This document shows, piece after piece, positions 22,988 to 30,033 of a stretch of 32,340 nt of DNA; the first letter of the stretch is position 1, and each line of letters begins with the position of its first letter. The position numbers and the translations under genes are program-made. A model generated the notes under the pieces. The model ran no database searches. It was not told where the DNA came from and saw nothing but the letters and a program-made list of their open reading frames with translations. This stretch comes from Chlorobiota bacterium (lineage in GTDB: Bacteria > Bacteroidota > Bacteroidia > Bacteroidales > JAADJA01): assembly GCA_013151015.1 (NCBI GenBank), contig JAADJA010000044.1:65417-97756 (forward strand), given 5' to 3'.

Positions 22988-25369
22988 TTGAATTCACGGG
23001 CAAAATCAAAAACGCACAGTAAACGTAAAATCACATTTTACATATTCTTGGTCATTGCCCTTATTTCCTATTGGTTTTGCCTGCCCAAACAACTTTTCAA
23101 CGACCCGGCCTCCACGGTTTTAAACGATCGGAACGGTATTCTGATCGGGGCAAAAATCGCGGATGATGGCCAATGGAGGTTTCCCCAAAGCGATTCCGTC
23201 CCTTTTAAATTCAAGACCTCCCTCCTGCAATTTGAGGACAGGCATTTCTATCAACACCCGGGGGTAAATCCCGTTTCCATTTTCCGGGCTTTCTATCAAA
23301 ATATCCAATCCGGGAAAATCGTGAGCGGCGGTAGTACGCTCACCATGCAGGTTATCCGTTTATCAAGAAAGGGGAAACCGAGAAGTATTTATGAAAAGAT
23401 CCGGGAGATTATCCTTGCAACACGGCTTGAACTAACTTTTACAAAAGAGGAAATCATATCCCTTTATGCATCCCATGCGCCTTTTGGTGGAAATGTGGTG
23501 GGTTTGGAAGCAGCTTCATGGCGGTATTTCGGGCGCAACCCCGAAGATCTTTCCTGGGCCGAATCGGCCACCCTTGCCGTTTTGCCAAATGCCCCTTCAC
23601 TTATTTATCCGGGGAAAAACCATGACCGCCTGCTCAGGAAAAGGAACAAGCTCCTGACCCGGTTATTGCAAATTGGGGAACTTGACACACTCGAATGTGA
23701 ACTTGCAAAAGCAGAGCCCCTTCCCAACAAACCTTTGGCTTTGGAACAATCTGCCCCCCACCTTTTATCCCGGGTTTATCAAAATGCCAAAGGCAAGAAG
23801 ACAATAACGACCCTTGATTATCCCACACAAAACCAGGTTTCCGAAATCATTGAAAACCATCACGCCCTGTTAAAATTCAACCAGGTTCATAATGCGGCGG
23901 CCATCGTTATTGAGGTGGAAACGGGAAATGTACTGGCTTATGTTGGGAACACGAAAAACCCCGGCCATCCCGAACATGCGGGCGATGTGGATATTATCCG
24001 GGCGCACCGTAGTTCGGGAAGTATCCTGAAACCCATTTTGTATGCGGCCATGCAGGATGATGGCGAAATCCTTCCCAACACCCTCATCCCTGACATACCG
24101 GCCTACTATGGCGGTTATTCCCCGAAAAACTTCGACCTGAAATATTCCGGGGCCGTTCCCGCTTCCAAAGCCCTTTCACGTTCCCTGAATGTTCCGGCGG
24201 TTAGGATGCTCCGGCAATATGGATATCCGCATTTTTATCATCTGTTGAAAAAGCTTGGGATCAAAAGCCTTAACCATCCCCCCGACCATTATGGACTATC
24301 GCTGATCCTCGGGGGTTCGGAAGTTTCGCTTTGGGAACTGGCCGGCATTTATTCCAGTTTCAGCAGGGTACTGAACCATTATTACAAAAACCAGGGGCTC
24401 AATGATGAAATGGATTGGAGGATGCCCAATTTCGAAAAACAAATGGAGGTTGATAAGGGAAAACCGGAATTGAACGCCGCCTATCTTTTAAGCCCTGCTT
24501 CCATCTGGCTCACCTTTAACGCCCTCCTTGAAGTTAACCGACCTGAGGAATTAAGTGGTTGGAAATCCTTTTCATCTTCCGAAAAAATCGCCTGGAAAAC
24601 CGGGACAAGTTACGGCTTTCGTGATGCCTGGGCCGTTGGTATCACACCCGAATATGTGGTGGCCGTTTGGGCCGGGAATGCGGATGGCGAAGGGAGGAGC
24701 GGACTGACCGGGGTTTCGGCAGCTGCACCGATCATGTTCGACATTTTCAATATCCTTCCCAATAAAACCTGGTTCGACCCTCCTTATGATGAAATGTCGA
24801 AAGTGATTATCTGCCGCCAGAGTGGCCACAGGGCTTCTTCCATTTGCGATCCCGTTGACACGGTCTGGATACATTCCAAAGGGGAAAAAACAACTGCCTG
24901 TCCCTACCACCAACTCATCCATCTTGACAAGACCAAAAGCTACCGTGTAAACAGTAACTGTTATGATCCGGGCGAAATGGAACATACTCCCTGGTTCGTC
25001 TTGCCCCCGGTCTGGGAGTGGTATTACAAAACCGGCCATCCGCTATACCGTCCGCTCCCGAAATGGTTGCCGGGATGCGAAAAAGATATTTCAAGAAACC
25101 CAATGGAGTTTATCTATCCCGCCGAGAACACAAAACTCTATGTCCCCGTTGAATTGGATGGCAGCCCGGGCAGTATTGTTTTTGAGGCGGCCCATCACAA
25201 CGAAAATGCAATTATCTATTGGCATCTCGATGAAGAATATTTAGGGCTTACCCGCCAACCCCATCAACTTTCCATTCAACCGAAAGGGGGGAAACACCTG
25301 CTCACCCTTGTGGACGACCAGGGGAATGTATTGAAAAAATGGATCAGGGTTTTAAAGAAAGTGCATTGA
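22988..25369 (+). CDS. pbpC: Penicillin-binding protein 1C
   Basis: This is a 793-residue bifunctional peptidoglycan synthase. It has a short basic N-terminus, one membrane helix (ITFYIFLVIALISYWFC), then a GT51 glycosyltransferase (LLQFEDRHFYQHPGVN; SGGSTLTMQVIRL). The transpeptidase domain follows with SxxK in SSGSILKPILYAAM, SRSLNVPA as SxN, and KTGTSYGFRDAW as KTG. The last ~90 residues (EFIYPAENTKLYVPVELDGS onward) are the BiPBP_C domain of the 1C class. No ATG lies near the start. TTG at 22988, 1 bp after the pyrI stop, is the only sensible start, so translation is probably coupled. The alpha-2-macroglobulin gene often paired with pbpC is not adjacent. Confidence 0.93.
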   Translation: MNSRAKSKTHSKRKITFYIFLVIALISYWFCLPKQLFNDPASTVLNDRNGILIGAKIADDGQWRFPQSDSVPFKFKTSLLQFEDRHFYQHPGVNPVSIFRAFYQNIQSGKIVSGGSTLTMQVIRLSRKGKPRSIYEKIREIILATRLELTFTKEEIISLYASHAPFGGNVVGLEAASWRYFGRNPEDLSWAESATLAVLPNAPSLIYPGKNHDRLLRKRNKLLTRLLQIGELDTLECELAKAEPLPNKPLALEQSAPHLLSRVYQNAKGKKTITTLDYPTQNQVSEIIENHHALLKFNQVHNAAAIVIEVETGNVLAYVGNTKNPGHPEHAGDVDIIRAHRSSGSILKPILYAAMQDDGEILPNTLIPDIPAYYGGYSPKNFDLKYSGAVPASKALSRSLNVPAVRMLRQYGYPHFYHLLKKLGIKSLNHPPDHYGLSLILGGSEVSLWELAGIYSSFSRVLNHYYKNQGLNDEMDWRMPNFEKQMEVDKGKPELNAAYLLSPASIWLTFNALLEVNRPEELSGWKSFSSSEKIAWKTGTSYGFRDAWAVGITPEYVVAVWAGNADGEGRSGLTGVSAAAPIMFDIFNILPNKTWFDPPYDEMSKVIICRQSGHRASSICDPVDTVWIHSKGEKTTACPYHQLIHLDKTKSYRVNSNCYDPGEMEHTPWFVLPPVWEWYYKTGHPLYRPLPKWLPGCEKDISRNPMEFIYPAENTKLYVPVELDGSPGSIVFEAAHHNENAIIYWHLDEEYLGLTRQPHQLSIQPKGGKHLLTLVDDQGNVLKKWIRVLKKVH

Positions 25370-25460
25370 ACAATAACCGCAGCAGATTGCCACCGTTTGA
25401 CCCTTCGTGAACGAATCAAGGAGGACTGAAAGTGTTCTGCCCAGGGATCACTGAAAATCA

Positions 25461-25494
25461 ATTGGGGATCATCAAGCTTTGTGTGCGCCCCAAT
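25461..25494. other. Hairpin between convergent pbpC and small Cys-rich gene
   Basis: ATTGGGG (25461-25467) and CCCCAAT (25488-25494) form a 7-bp stem with a 20-nt loop. It may end transcription but has no U-tract. Confidence 0.35.
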
Positions 25495-25523
25495 ACAGTT
25501 TCAGGGCCCAACAGGAAAGCCTA

Positions 25524-25712
25524 TCAGGAGAGCATGCCTTTCTCACAAATCCTGTAACCTTTGGAATTGTAGCCTGTCCTGATAATATTTTTCCCAAGAC
25601 AGGCCGAAAGCCCCTGCCATTTACAATTGATGTTCCGGCAATGCCGTAATCCATTGATCTGGATTCCCTGGCATTCTTCTTCTGAAATATGCGATAGATT
25701 GACCCTTCTCAT
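25524..25712 (-). CDS. Small Cys-rich protein, probable metal site
   Basis: This is a 62-residue protein starting MRRVNLSHISEEECQG. Cysteines are at 14, 25, 30, 38 and 56 in the order C-x10-C-x4-C-x7-C-x17-C (HCRNINCKWQG; SACLGKNI; GYNSKGYRIC). The compact K/R-rich sequence with evenly spaced cysteines suggests a zinc- or iron-sulfur-binding fold. I do not recognise the family with certainty. The ATG at 25712 is chosen because the 14 residues upstream in frame are A/T-rich and look non-coding. It is convergent with pbpC and divergent from the deacetylase-family gene. Confidence 0.55.
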   Translation of the reverse strand: MRRVNLSHISEEECQGIQINGLRHCRNINCKWQGLSACLGKNIIRTGYNSKGYRICEKGMLS

Positions 25713-25820
25713 TTTGAACCTCTTTTTGACCAACAAATTTATCTGAAAAACCAAAAAGAATGATTATAAATTATCTCTTTTTTCCCTTATCTAAAAATTG
25801 TTTTGCTTAATTTTGAACAC

Positions 25821-26708
25821 ATGAAAATACTTTTTAACAGCAAATCCCTGCACCATAATATTGATAGCGAAGCAGAAGGGCAATACCGGATCAAATCCTT
25901 CCCCGGCAATGTGGAAGAAACCGATATTAACGGAGAGGGGTTTATCAACCTCGTGCATACCGAAGCCCATAAAAACCGCATCAAGAATGCTTGTAAGAAC
26001 AACCAAATTGCAGCCGAAGTACTACTTTCCCCATCAAGTTATGATGCGGCCATTTCAGCAGTCGGCCTTGCCGTTAAAGCTTCTGAACAAAATGATTTTG
26101 CCGTGATCCGTCCGCCGGGCCACCATGCCGGACGGGAGAGGGCTGCCGGGTTTTGCCTTTTCAACAACATTGCCATTGCCAGCCAAAAATTAGTGAACGA
26201 AGGAAAAAAGGTTTTCATTTTCGATTTTGATGGCCATCATGGCGATGGAACGCAATCTGTTTTTTATGGGTCCGATCAGGTATTATATTGCTCGGTCCAT
26301 CAGGCTTATGCTTACCCTTATTCTGGTTTTGAAAACGAAACTGGCGAGGGGAAAGGGAAAGGTTTTACGTTAAACATACCCCTGATTTCGGGGAGCGGCG
26401 ACAAAGAGTTTTTCGAAGCCCTGGACAAAGTCATAAGTACAGCACGCAAATTCAAACCGGATGTCGTTGGGGTTTCGGCCGGTTTCGATGCCTACCACAA
26501 AGACCGCCTGCTCGGTTTGAAGTTTTCGGCCAAAGCCTATTACGAATGTGGTTTCAGGTTGCGCCGGGCCTTTCCCCACATTTTTGCGGTTTTGGAAGGT
26601 GGCTACCACGCCGATATCAAGAAATGCGTGGAATATTTCGTGGACGGGGTGAACGTGGGCGCACGGCCACAAAAAAACAGTTTTGACGATATGATGTCAG
26701 TGGGTTAA
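25821..26708 (+). CDS. Histone deacetylase-family zinc amidohydrolase
   Basis: This is a 295-residue enzyme of the arginase/deacetylase fold, of the acetoin-utilisation/acetylpolyamine amidohydrolase-like bacterial type. Catalytic His pair: IRPPGHHAGRE (His101, His102). Zinc ligands: DFDGHHGDGTQ (Asp137, His139) and SAGFDAYHKDRL (Asp223). The transition-state Tyr is in LEGGYHADI (Tyr262). The ATG at 25821 is used; an upstream in-frame TTG adds only six residues. It removes acyl groups from an amine substrate, probably a lysine side chain or polyamine; the true substrate cannot be told. TAATTTTG at 25808-25815 resembles a -7 box but would leave almost no leader. Confidence 0.9.
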   Translation: MKILFNSKSLHHNIDSEAEGQYRIKSFPGNVEETDINGEGFINLVHTEAHKNRIKNACKNNQIAAEVLLSPSSYDAAISAVGLAVKASEQNDFAVIRPPGHHAGRERAAGFCLFNNIAIASQKLVNEGKKVFIFDFDGHHGDGTQSVFYGSDQVLYCSVHQAYAYPYSGFENETGEGKGKGFTLNIPLISGSGDKEFFEALDKVISTARKFKPDVVGVSAGFDAYHKDRLLGLKFSAKAYYECGFRLRRAFPHIFAVLEGGYHADIKKCVEYFVDGVNVGARPQKNSFDDMMSVG

Positions 26709-26720
26709 TAAAAATAGCCC

Positions 26721-26866
26721 ATCACAGATTGCCTGCCCGACACAGGCGGGAATCTATGATGCAAAAAGATGCAAACAGTTTCCAACTGTTACAAGCAAGA
26801 AAGTCATTAGGTTTGTTAATGTCTGAATGCTCAAAGCTTGCAACTTCAACCGGCAACTTGAGCTGC
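26721..26866 (+). repeat. Composite three-hairpin repeat (family 2), long copy
   Basis: Stem A is ATCACAGATT/AATCTATGAT (26721-26760), with an extra inner CCTGCC/CAGG stem. Stem B is AACAGTT-TCC-AACTGTT (26774-26790). Then come AGAAAGTC (about 26798) and the end block GCAACTTCAACCGG followed by a CTTGAGCTGCC tail (to 26866). It fills the space between the deacetylase-family gene and the ParE-type module. Confidence 0.75.
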
Positions 26867-26915
26867 CAAAAAATATGTTGTTTGCATATACGAATTTCAA
26901 TTCCTTTTGATTTTG

Positions 26916-26923
26916 TATCTTTG
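26916..26923 (+). promoter_or_regulatory. -7 box of the ParE-type toxin-antitoxin operon
   Basis: TATCTTTG is an exact TAnnTTTG match 22 bp before the antitoxin start. Confidence 0.55.
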
Positions 26924-26945
26924 AGCCATATAAATAAATAAATGT

Positions 26946-27203
26946 ATGAACAACACGGCCGAATTAAAAAATAGTTTATTTGAGTTTATTGTAAATACCA
27001 ATGATGTCAATATCCTCAATCAAATACAAGATTATTTTACTCAGTTAAAGCCAGGACATACAGATTGGTGGGATGAGCTTTCCCAAAGCCAAAAAGAAAG
27101 TGTTGACAGGGGATTAATGCAATTGGATAAAGGGGAAAGGATTCCACATGAAGATGTAAAGAAAAGGATCAGGCAGCTTATCGAAAGTAAAAAATCAGGA
27201 TAA
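26946..27203 (+). CDS. Putative antitoxin of an addiction module
   Basis: This is an 85-residue acidic/basic helical protein. It contains HTDWWDELSQSQKESVDRGL followed by DKGERIPHEDVKKRIRQ. This W-x-x-L-x-x-x-x-x-x-I/V-x-x-G-L pattern with the final DKGxxxPHxxV is typical of short antitoxins paired with ParE/RelE toxins in Bacteroidota. The toxin start overlaps its stop codon by one base (TAATG). Antitoxins of this kind usually bind their own promoter, here the region around 26916. The N-terminal ~35 residues (ELKNSLFEFIVNTNDVNILN) probably form the dimer or DNA-binding part. Confidence 0.75.
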   Translation: MNNTAELKNSLFEFIVNTNDVNILNQIQDYFTQLKPGHTDWWDELSQSQKESVDRGLMQLDKGERIPHEDVKKRIRQLIESKKSG

Positions 27204-27481
27204 TGAATGTTTTTTGGTCTCTGGAAGCTTCAAATTCTTACGAAGAAATTATCCTTGGCCTTATTGAGAGATGGCCTATTGATATTGTCGAAAGTTTTGA
27301 AGGAATAGTTAATAAGATAATTAGCAGGCTTTCCAGAAACAAAAGACTTTGCCCACCATCAAAAAAGAAAAACATCAGAAAGTGCGTTATCCACAAAAAT
27401 GTTTCCCTGATTTATAAAATAAACAAAACTGAAATCGAGCTTGTTACATTTATCGATAACAGGAGCGACCATAGATATTAA
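27203..27481 (+). CDS. ParE/RelE-superfamily toxin
   Basis: This is a 92-residue protein with the ParE/RelE fold pattern: FWSLEASNSYEEIILGLIERW at the N-terminal helix pair, a basic middle (SRNKRLCPPSKKKNIRKCVI), and the closing strands NVSLIYKINKTEIELVTFIDNR. The Trp-rich first helix and the C-terminal Asp-Asn-Arg (FIDNRSDHRY) are common in ParE-type gyrase toxins. Which target it hits cannot be decided from sequence. It is translated together with the antitoxin through the TAATG overlap. A family 2 repeat follows 23 bp after the stop. Confidence 0.82.
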   Translation: MNVFWSLEASNSYEEIILGLIERWPIDIVESFEGIVNKIISRLSRNKRLCPPSKKKNIRKCVIHKNVSLIYKINKTEIELVTFIDNRSDHRY

Positions 27482-27504
27482 CAAAGAATCACAAAACCAA
27501 GCCT

Positions 27505-27602
27505 ATCACAGATTGTATCTGTGATGGATTAAGACAAACAGTTTCCAACTGTTTTATCAGAAAGTTACCCACCAGCATCGGGCAGGAAAACTTCAAGCGG
27601 TA
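27505..27602 (+). repeat. Composite three-hairpin repeat (family 2), compact copy
   Basis: Stem A is ATCACAGAT-TGT-ATCTGTGAT (27505-27525), a perfect 9-bp stem. Stem B is AACAGTT-TCC-AACTGTT (27537-27553). Stem C is AAGTT (27562-27566) with AACTT (27589-27593). The copy ends in the CTTCAAGCGG block. This is the cleanest copy. Confidence 0.8.
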
Positions 27603-27617
27603 AGATATTTCAAAAAA

Positions 27618-28349
27618 TCAAAAACACCGATCAGGAAAATCACTTATTATCCCGTCCACACCCAAATCTTTCATTTTTAGAATATCTGTCAATTCATTCA
27701 CGGTCCATACAAAAACCGTTTTCCCTTTCTGGCGAGTTCTATTAACAAATCCAGGATTTAATCTTTGATACTGGAGGTTAAATGATTCCACAAAACCGTA
27801 TTTCGAATAACTGAAATGGCTAAGCTTTGTGTCAAATTGAACAGGAAGCCATCTTGATTTCCAAACCAATAATTTATGAAGGTGGATTTCGCTATCCAAT
27901 TGATGAACCCGGAACAGCACGTCATCACGGAAACTTTGGACAATACACCAGCCATGGGCTTTGTGTTTTTGGATCAAATCAACTATTTTCTTTTCAATTT
28001 CAGGATAAACCGAATTTCCATCTTTAATTTCGATTAACAATTCCGCTTTTCCTGATGCCAACCGGATTACCTCCTCCAAAGACGGCACAACCTCAAATCC
28101 CTTAAACCCTTCAAATCGTGCCCCGGCATTGAATTTCCTGATTTCCCCAAAATCCAGTTTTCCCACCTCCCCTTTTCCGTCCGTGGTACGGTCAAGGGTC
28201 TTGTCGTGCAAAACAACCACAATCCCATCTTTTGACATTTGCACATCAATTTCCACCATATCCACATTCAGGTCAATGGCTTGTTGGATGCCGGCAAGGG
28301 TATTTTCGGGCAGGTGTCCCGCTGCCCCGCGATGGCCAATTATTTTCAT
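27618..28349 (-). CDS. Glycerophosphodiester phosphodiesterase family protein
   Basis: This is a 243-residue protein of the GDPD family, a TIM barrel that splits glycerophosphodiesters into glycerol-3-phosphate and an alcohol. It starts MKIIGHRGAAGHLPENTLAG, with catalytic His6-Arg7 and Glu15-Asn16. VEIDVQMSKDGIVVVLHD supplies the metal ligands Glu33 and Asp35 and the second catalytic His48. ELLIEIKDG gives the next acidic metal ligand. VWTVNELTDILKMKDLGVDG and IISDFPDR are the conserved end. It has no signal peptide, so it is probably cytoplasmic and recycles phospholipid head groups. Its promoter overlaps that of the divergent small membrane-protein gene. Confidence 0.93.
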   Translation of the reverse strand: MKIIGHRGAAGHLPENTLAGIQQAIDLNVDMVEIDVQMSKDGIVVVLHDKTLDRTTDGKGEVGKLDFGEIRKFNAGARFEGFKGFEVVPSLEEVIRLASGKAELLIEIKDGNSVYPEIEKKIVDLIQKHKAHGWCIVQSFRDDVLFRVHQLDSEIHLHKLLVWKSRWLPVQFDTKLSHFSYSKYGFVESFNLQYQRLNPGFVNRTRQKGKTVFVWTVNELTDILKMKDLGVDGIISDFPDRCF

Positions 28350-28375
28350 TTCCCAGAATTTAATCAGAAAAAACG

Positions 28376-28410
28376 GAAAGATACAAAAGATTGTTTTTTA
28401 CTTTTGCAAA
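28376..28410. promoter_or_regulatory. Overlapping divergent promoters (GDPD and small membrane protein)
   Basis: Plus strand: TACTTTTG at 28399-28406 is an exact -7 match for the membrane-protein gene. Minus strand: TATCTTTC at 28383-28376 is a 7/8 match with a TTTG 23 nt upstream (28410-28407), for the GDPD gene. Confidence 0.5.
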
Positions 28411-28412
28411 AT

Positions 28413-28721
28413 ATGAAAATAACCCTTGTCACAATATTGATTTTTATTTTCAACATCCCTTTTGGATACTGGCGGGCCAATGTCAAAAAACTTTCGCTTC
28501 AATGGTTTTTGTCCGTACATATCCCCATCCCGTTTATTATTGTATTGAGGATTGTAAGCAAAATAGGATTCGCTTTATACTCATATCCTTTATTTGTGGG
28601 GGCATTTTTCGGGGGGCAATATCTCGGGAAAATAATTTTTCAACGTTTGAAACTTAATAAGGATTACGTAATTAGTTCTTGCCTCGTTATGGATTGTTGG
28701 AGAAATTGCATCAAAACGTAA
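28413..28721 (+). CDS. Small membrane protein, unknown function
   Basis: This is a 102-residue protein starting at the ATG that follows its own -7 box by 6 bp, so it is nearly leaderless. The open frame upstream is antisense to the GDPD gene and not used. Three hydrophobic segments are visible: ITLVTILIFIFNIPFGYW, WFLSVHIPIPFIIVLRIVS and YPLFVGAFFGGQYLGKIIF, with a charged C-terminus ending in MDCWRNCIKT. NIPFGYWRANVKKLSLQWF looks conserved in character. I do not know a function for the family. Confidence 0.6.
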   Translation: MKITLVTILIFIFNIPFGYWRANVKKLSLQWFLSVHIPIPFIIVLRIVSKIGFALYSYPLFVGAFFGGQYLGKIIFQRLKLNKDYVISSCLVMDCWRNCIKT

Positions 28722-28725
28722 ATAG

Positions 28726-28738
28726 TGGCTTAAAGCCA
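28726..28738. other. Short hairpin between convergent genes
   Basis: TGGCT-TAA-AGCCA lies between the small membrane-protein gene and the metal permease gene, about 16 bp before a run of seven Ts. It is a weak terminator candidate for the plus strand. Confidence 0.35.
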
Positions 28739-28777
28739 ATTGAAACATGAAAGTTTTTTTAGCGATACTAATTATGA

Positions 28778-29476
28778 TTACAATCCCATAAGAATCGCAA
28801 TCCCGCTCAACAAAACAATTGCCCCGGCCAAAGCATGGGTCCATCGTTCCAGTTTCCCAAACCGCATCAGGTTGATCCCATAAACAGCAACCAAAACAAC
28901 GCCCAGCATGGTGGCTATGGTAACAATGGCAAAAATCACCGTGATAAAAACCATCCCGGACGTACTGTGTTCCGCAGCCGGATACATCAATATAGGTATT
29001 AATGGCTCGCAGGGGCCCAGGACAAAAATGGTAAATAAAATCCAGGGGGTGATGTTTTTTTTGTGCACATGATCGTGTTCACTGTGATGACCGTGTTCGT
29101 GCACATGTACTGTCCCATTGTTATGAATGTGCGAATGCTTATGGGGCTTGTTAAGGATGGCCCTTCTCAACCCCCAGATGAAATAAACCAGTCCAAACAA
29201 AACAAAAGCCCAGGCCGCAATATTCCCGCGGACACCTTCGAACATTTCAAGTTTGCCAAGGGCCAAACCAAAAGCCACGCCCACAAGCCCTAAAACGACA
29301 GAACTTCCCACATGGCCAATACCACATAAAATAGTTACCCAAATGGTTTTGAACATCGTCCACTTACGTGCTTTCGCCATAAAAATAAATGGCAGGTAAT
29401 GATCGGGGCCCAGCAAAGTATGGAAGAAACCAATGGTGGCGGCCGTTCCGGCAAGTAATACCAATTCGTTCGACAT
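28778..29476 (-). CDS. His-rich nickel/cobalt-type inner-membrane permease
   Basis: This is a 232-residue polytopic protein with six likely membrane helices. The first helix carries GFFHTLLGPDHYLPF, a variant of the H-x4-D-H metal motif of nickel/cobalt transporters (HAVDADHI in NiCoT). A cytoplasmic loop at about residues 112-140 is extremely His-rich (HKHSHIHNN, HVHEHGHHSEHDHVHKK). FVLGPCEPLIPILMYPA is the second conserved motif, found in the UreH/RcnA-like branch of the LysE/DsbD clan. The nikR gene lies 4 bp upstream on the same strand, which argues strongly for nickel. Direction (uptake or efflux) is not certain from sequence; uptake fits NikR repression. Confidence 0.82.
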   Translation of the reverse strand: MSNELVLLAGTAATIGFFHTLLGPDHYLPFIFMAKARKWTMFKTIWVTILCGIGHVGSSVVLGLVGVAFGLALGKLEMFEGVRGNIAAWAFVLFGLVYFIWGLRRAILNKPHKHSHIHNNGTVHVHEHGHHSEHDHVHKKNITPWILFTIFVLGPCEPLIPILMYPAAEHSTSGMVFITVIFAIVTIATMLGVVLVAVYGINLMRFGKLERWTHALAGAIVLLSGIAILMGL

Positions 29477-29480
29477 AAAC

Positions 29481-29882
29481 CTATTCTTTAGATGTCATTA
29501 CCAATTCACCATGTTTTACCCCCTTCAGGGCAAACAGGCGATTGGCCAATTTATTTAGTTCATCGGCTTTCCCTTTCACGGCAATTGTTTCAAGGCAATT
29601 GTCATGATCGAGGTGGACATGTTGCACCGATAATATCAAGTGATGGAACCCATGCTGTATATCCGTTGATCTTGTTTGCAGTTCACGCTTATGGTGATCG
29701 TAAACAAAAACAATGGCCCCGGCAACTTCTTCATTTCCTTCCCATTCATCCTCTACGGAGAATTTCTTGATAAGGAAACGGATGGCCTGTGAGCGGTTCG
29801 GGAAACCATGTTTTTCGACCAATCTGTCAAGTTCTGTTAAAAACCCCTCCTCAAGGGAAACACCAAATCGTTTTACGTTCAT
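29481..29882 (-). CDS. nikR: Nickel-responsive regulator NikR
   Basis: This is a 133-residue ribbon-helix-helix repressor. The N-terminal DNA-binding strand is [19 protein letters not shown], and [13 protein letters not shown] is its second helix. The ACT-like C-terminal half holds the high-affinity nickel site: His77, His88, His90 and Cys96 ([15 protein letters not shown]), each one residue beyond the E. coli NikR ligands His76, His87, His89 and Cys95. With nickel bound it should repress its target operon. Here that operon is nikR plus the His-rich permease, 4 bp apart. A palindrome with NikR-operator geometry (29884-29910) lies 2 bp before its start codon. Confidence 0.93.
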   Translation of the reverse strand: MNVKRFGVSLEEGFLTELDRLVEKHGFPNRSQAIRFLIKKFSVEDEWEGNEEVAGAIVFVYDHHKRELQTRSTDIQHGFHHLILSVQHVHLDHDNCLETIAVKGKADELNKLANRLFALKGVKHGELVMTSKE

Positions 29883-29883
29883 C

Positions 29884-29910
29884 GTGCCATGTATTTTTTA
29901 TTCGTGGCAC
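29884..29910. promoter_or_regulatory. Candidate NikR operator
   Basis: GTGCCATG (29884-29891), 11 bp, CGTGGCAC (29903-29910): 7 of 8 positions pair. The 6-bp half-sites GTGCCA/TGGCAC are 15 bp apart, close to the 6-N16-6 layout of the E. coli NikR site but with different bases. It touches the nikR -7 box and covers the transcription start region. Confidence 0.6.
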
Positions 29911-29917
29911 AAATGTA
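29910..29917 (-). promoter_or_regulatory. -7 box of the nikR operon
   Basis: TACATTTG on the minus strand matches TAnnTTTG. A TTG at 29944-29942 lies 24 nt upstream. The mRNA would start inside the GTGCCA palindrome. Confidence 0.6.
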
Positions 29918-29926
29918 TAAAATCAT

Positions 29927-29944
29927 CTGTTAATTAATTAACAA
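29927..29944. promoter_or_regulatory. Rex-operator-like palindrome in the nikR promoter
   Basis: CTGTTAA-TTAA-TTAACAA matches the Rex consensus TTGTTAANNNNTTAACAA except at the first base. It covers the spacer and -33 region of the nikR promoter. Confidence 0.6.
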
Positions 29945-30010
29945 AAGATGGGCAAAACAGAAATTTAGAATGAATCTTTATTAGGACTGATTACACTCTT
30001 GTAAATAGTT

Positions 30011-30018
30011 TATTTTTG
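30011..30018 (+). promoter_or_regulatory. -7 box of truA
   Basis: TATTTTTG matches TAnnTTTG, 15 bp before the truA start codon. No -33 element is clear. Confidence 0.5.
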
Positions 30019-30033
30019 CATCGAATTGTAATT

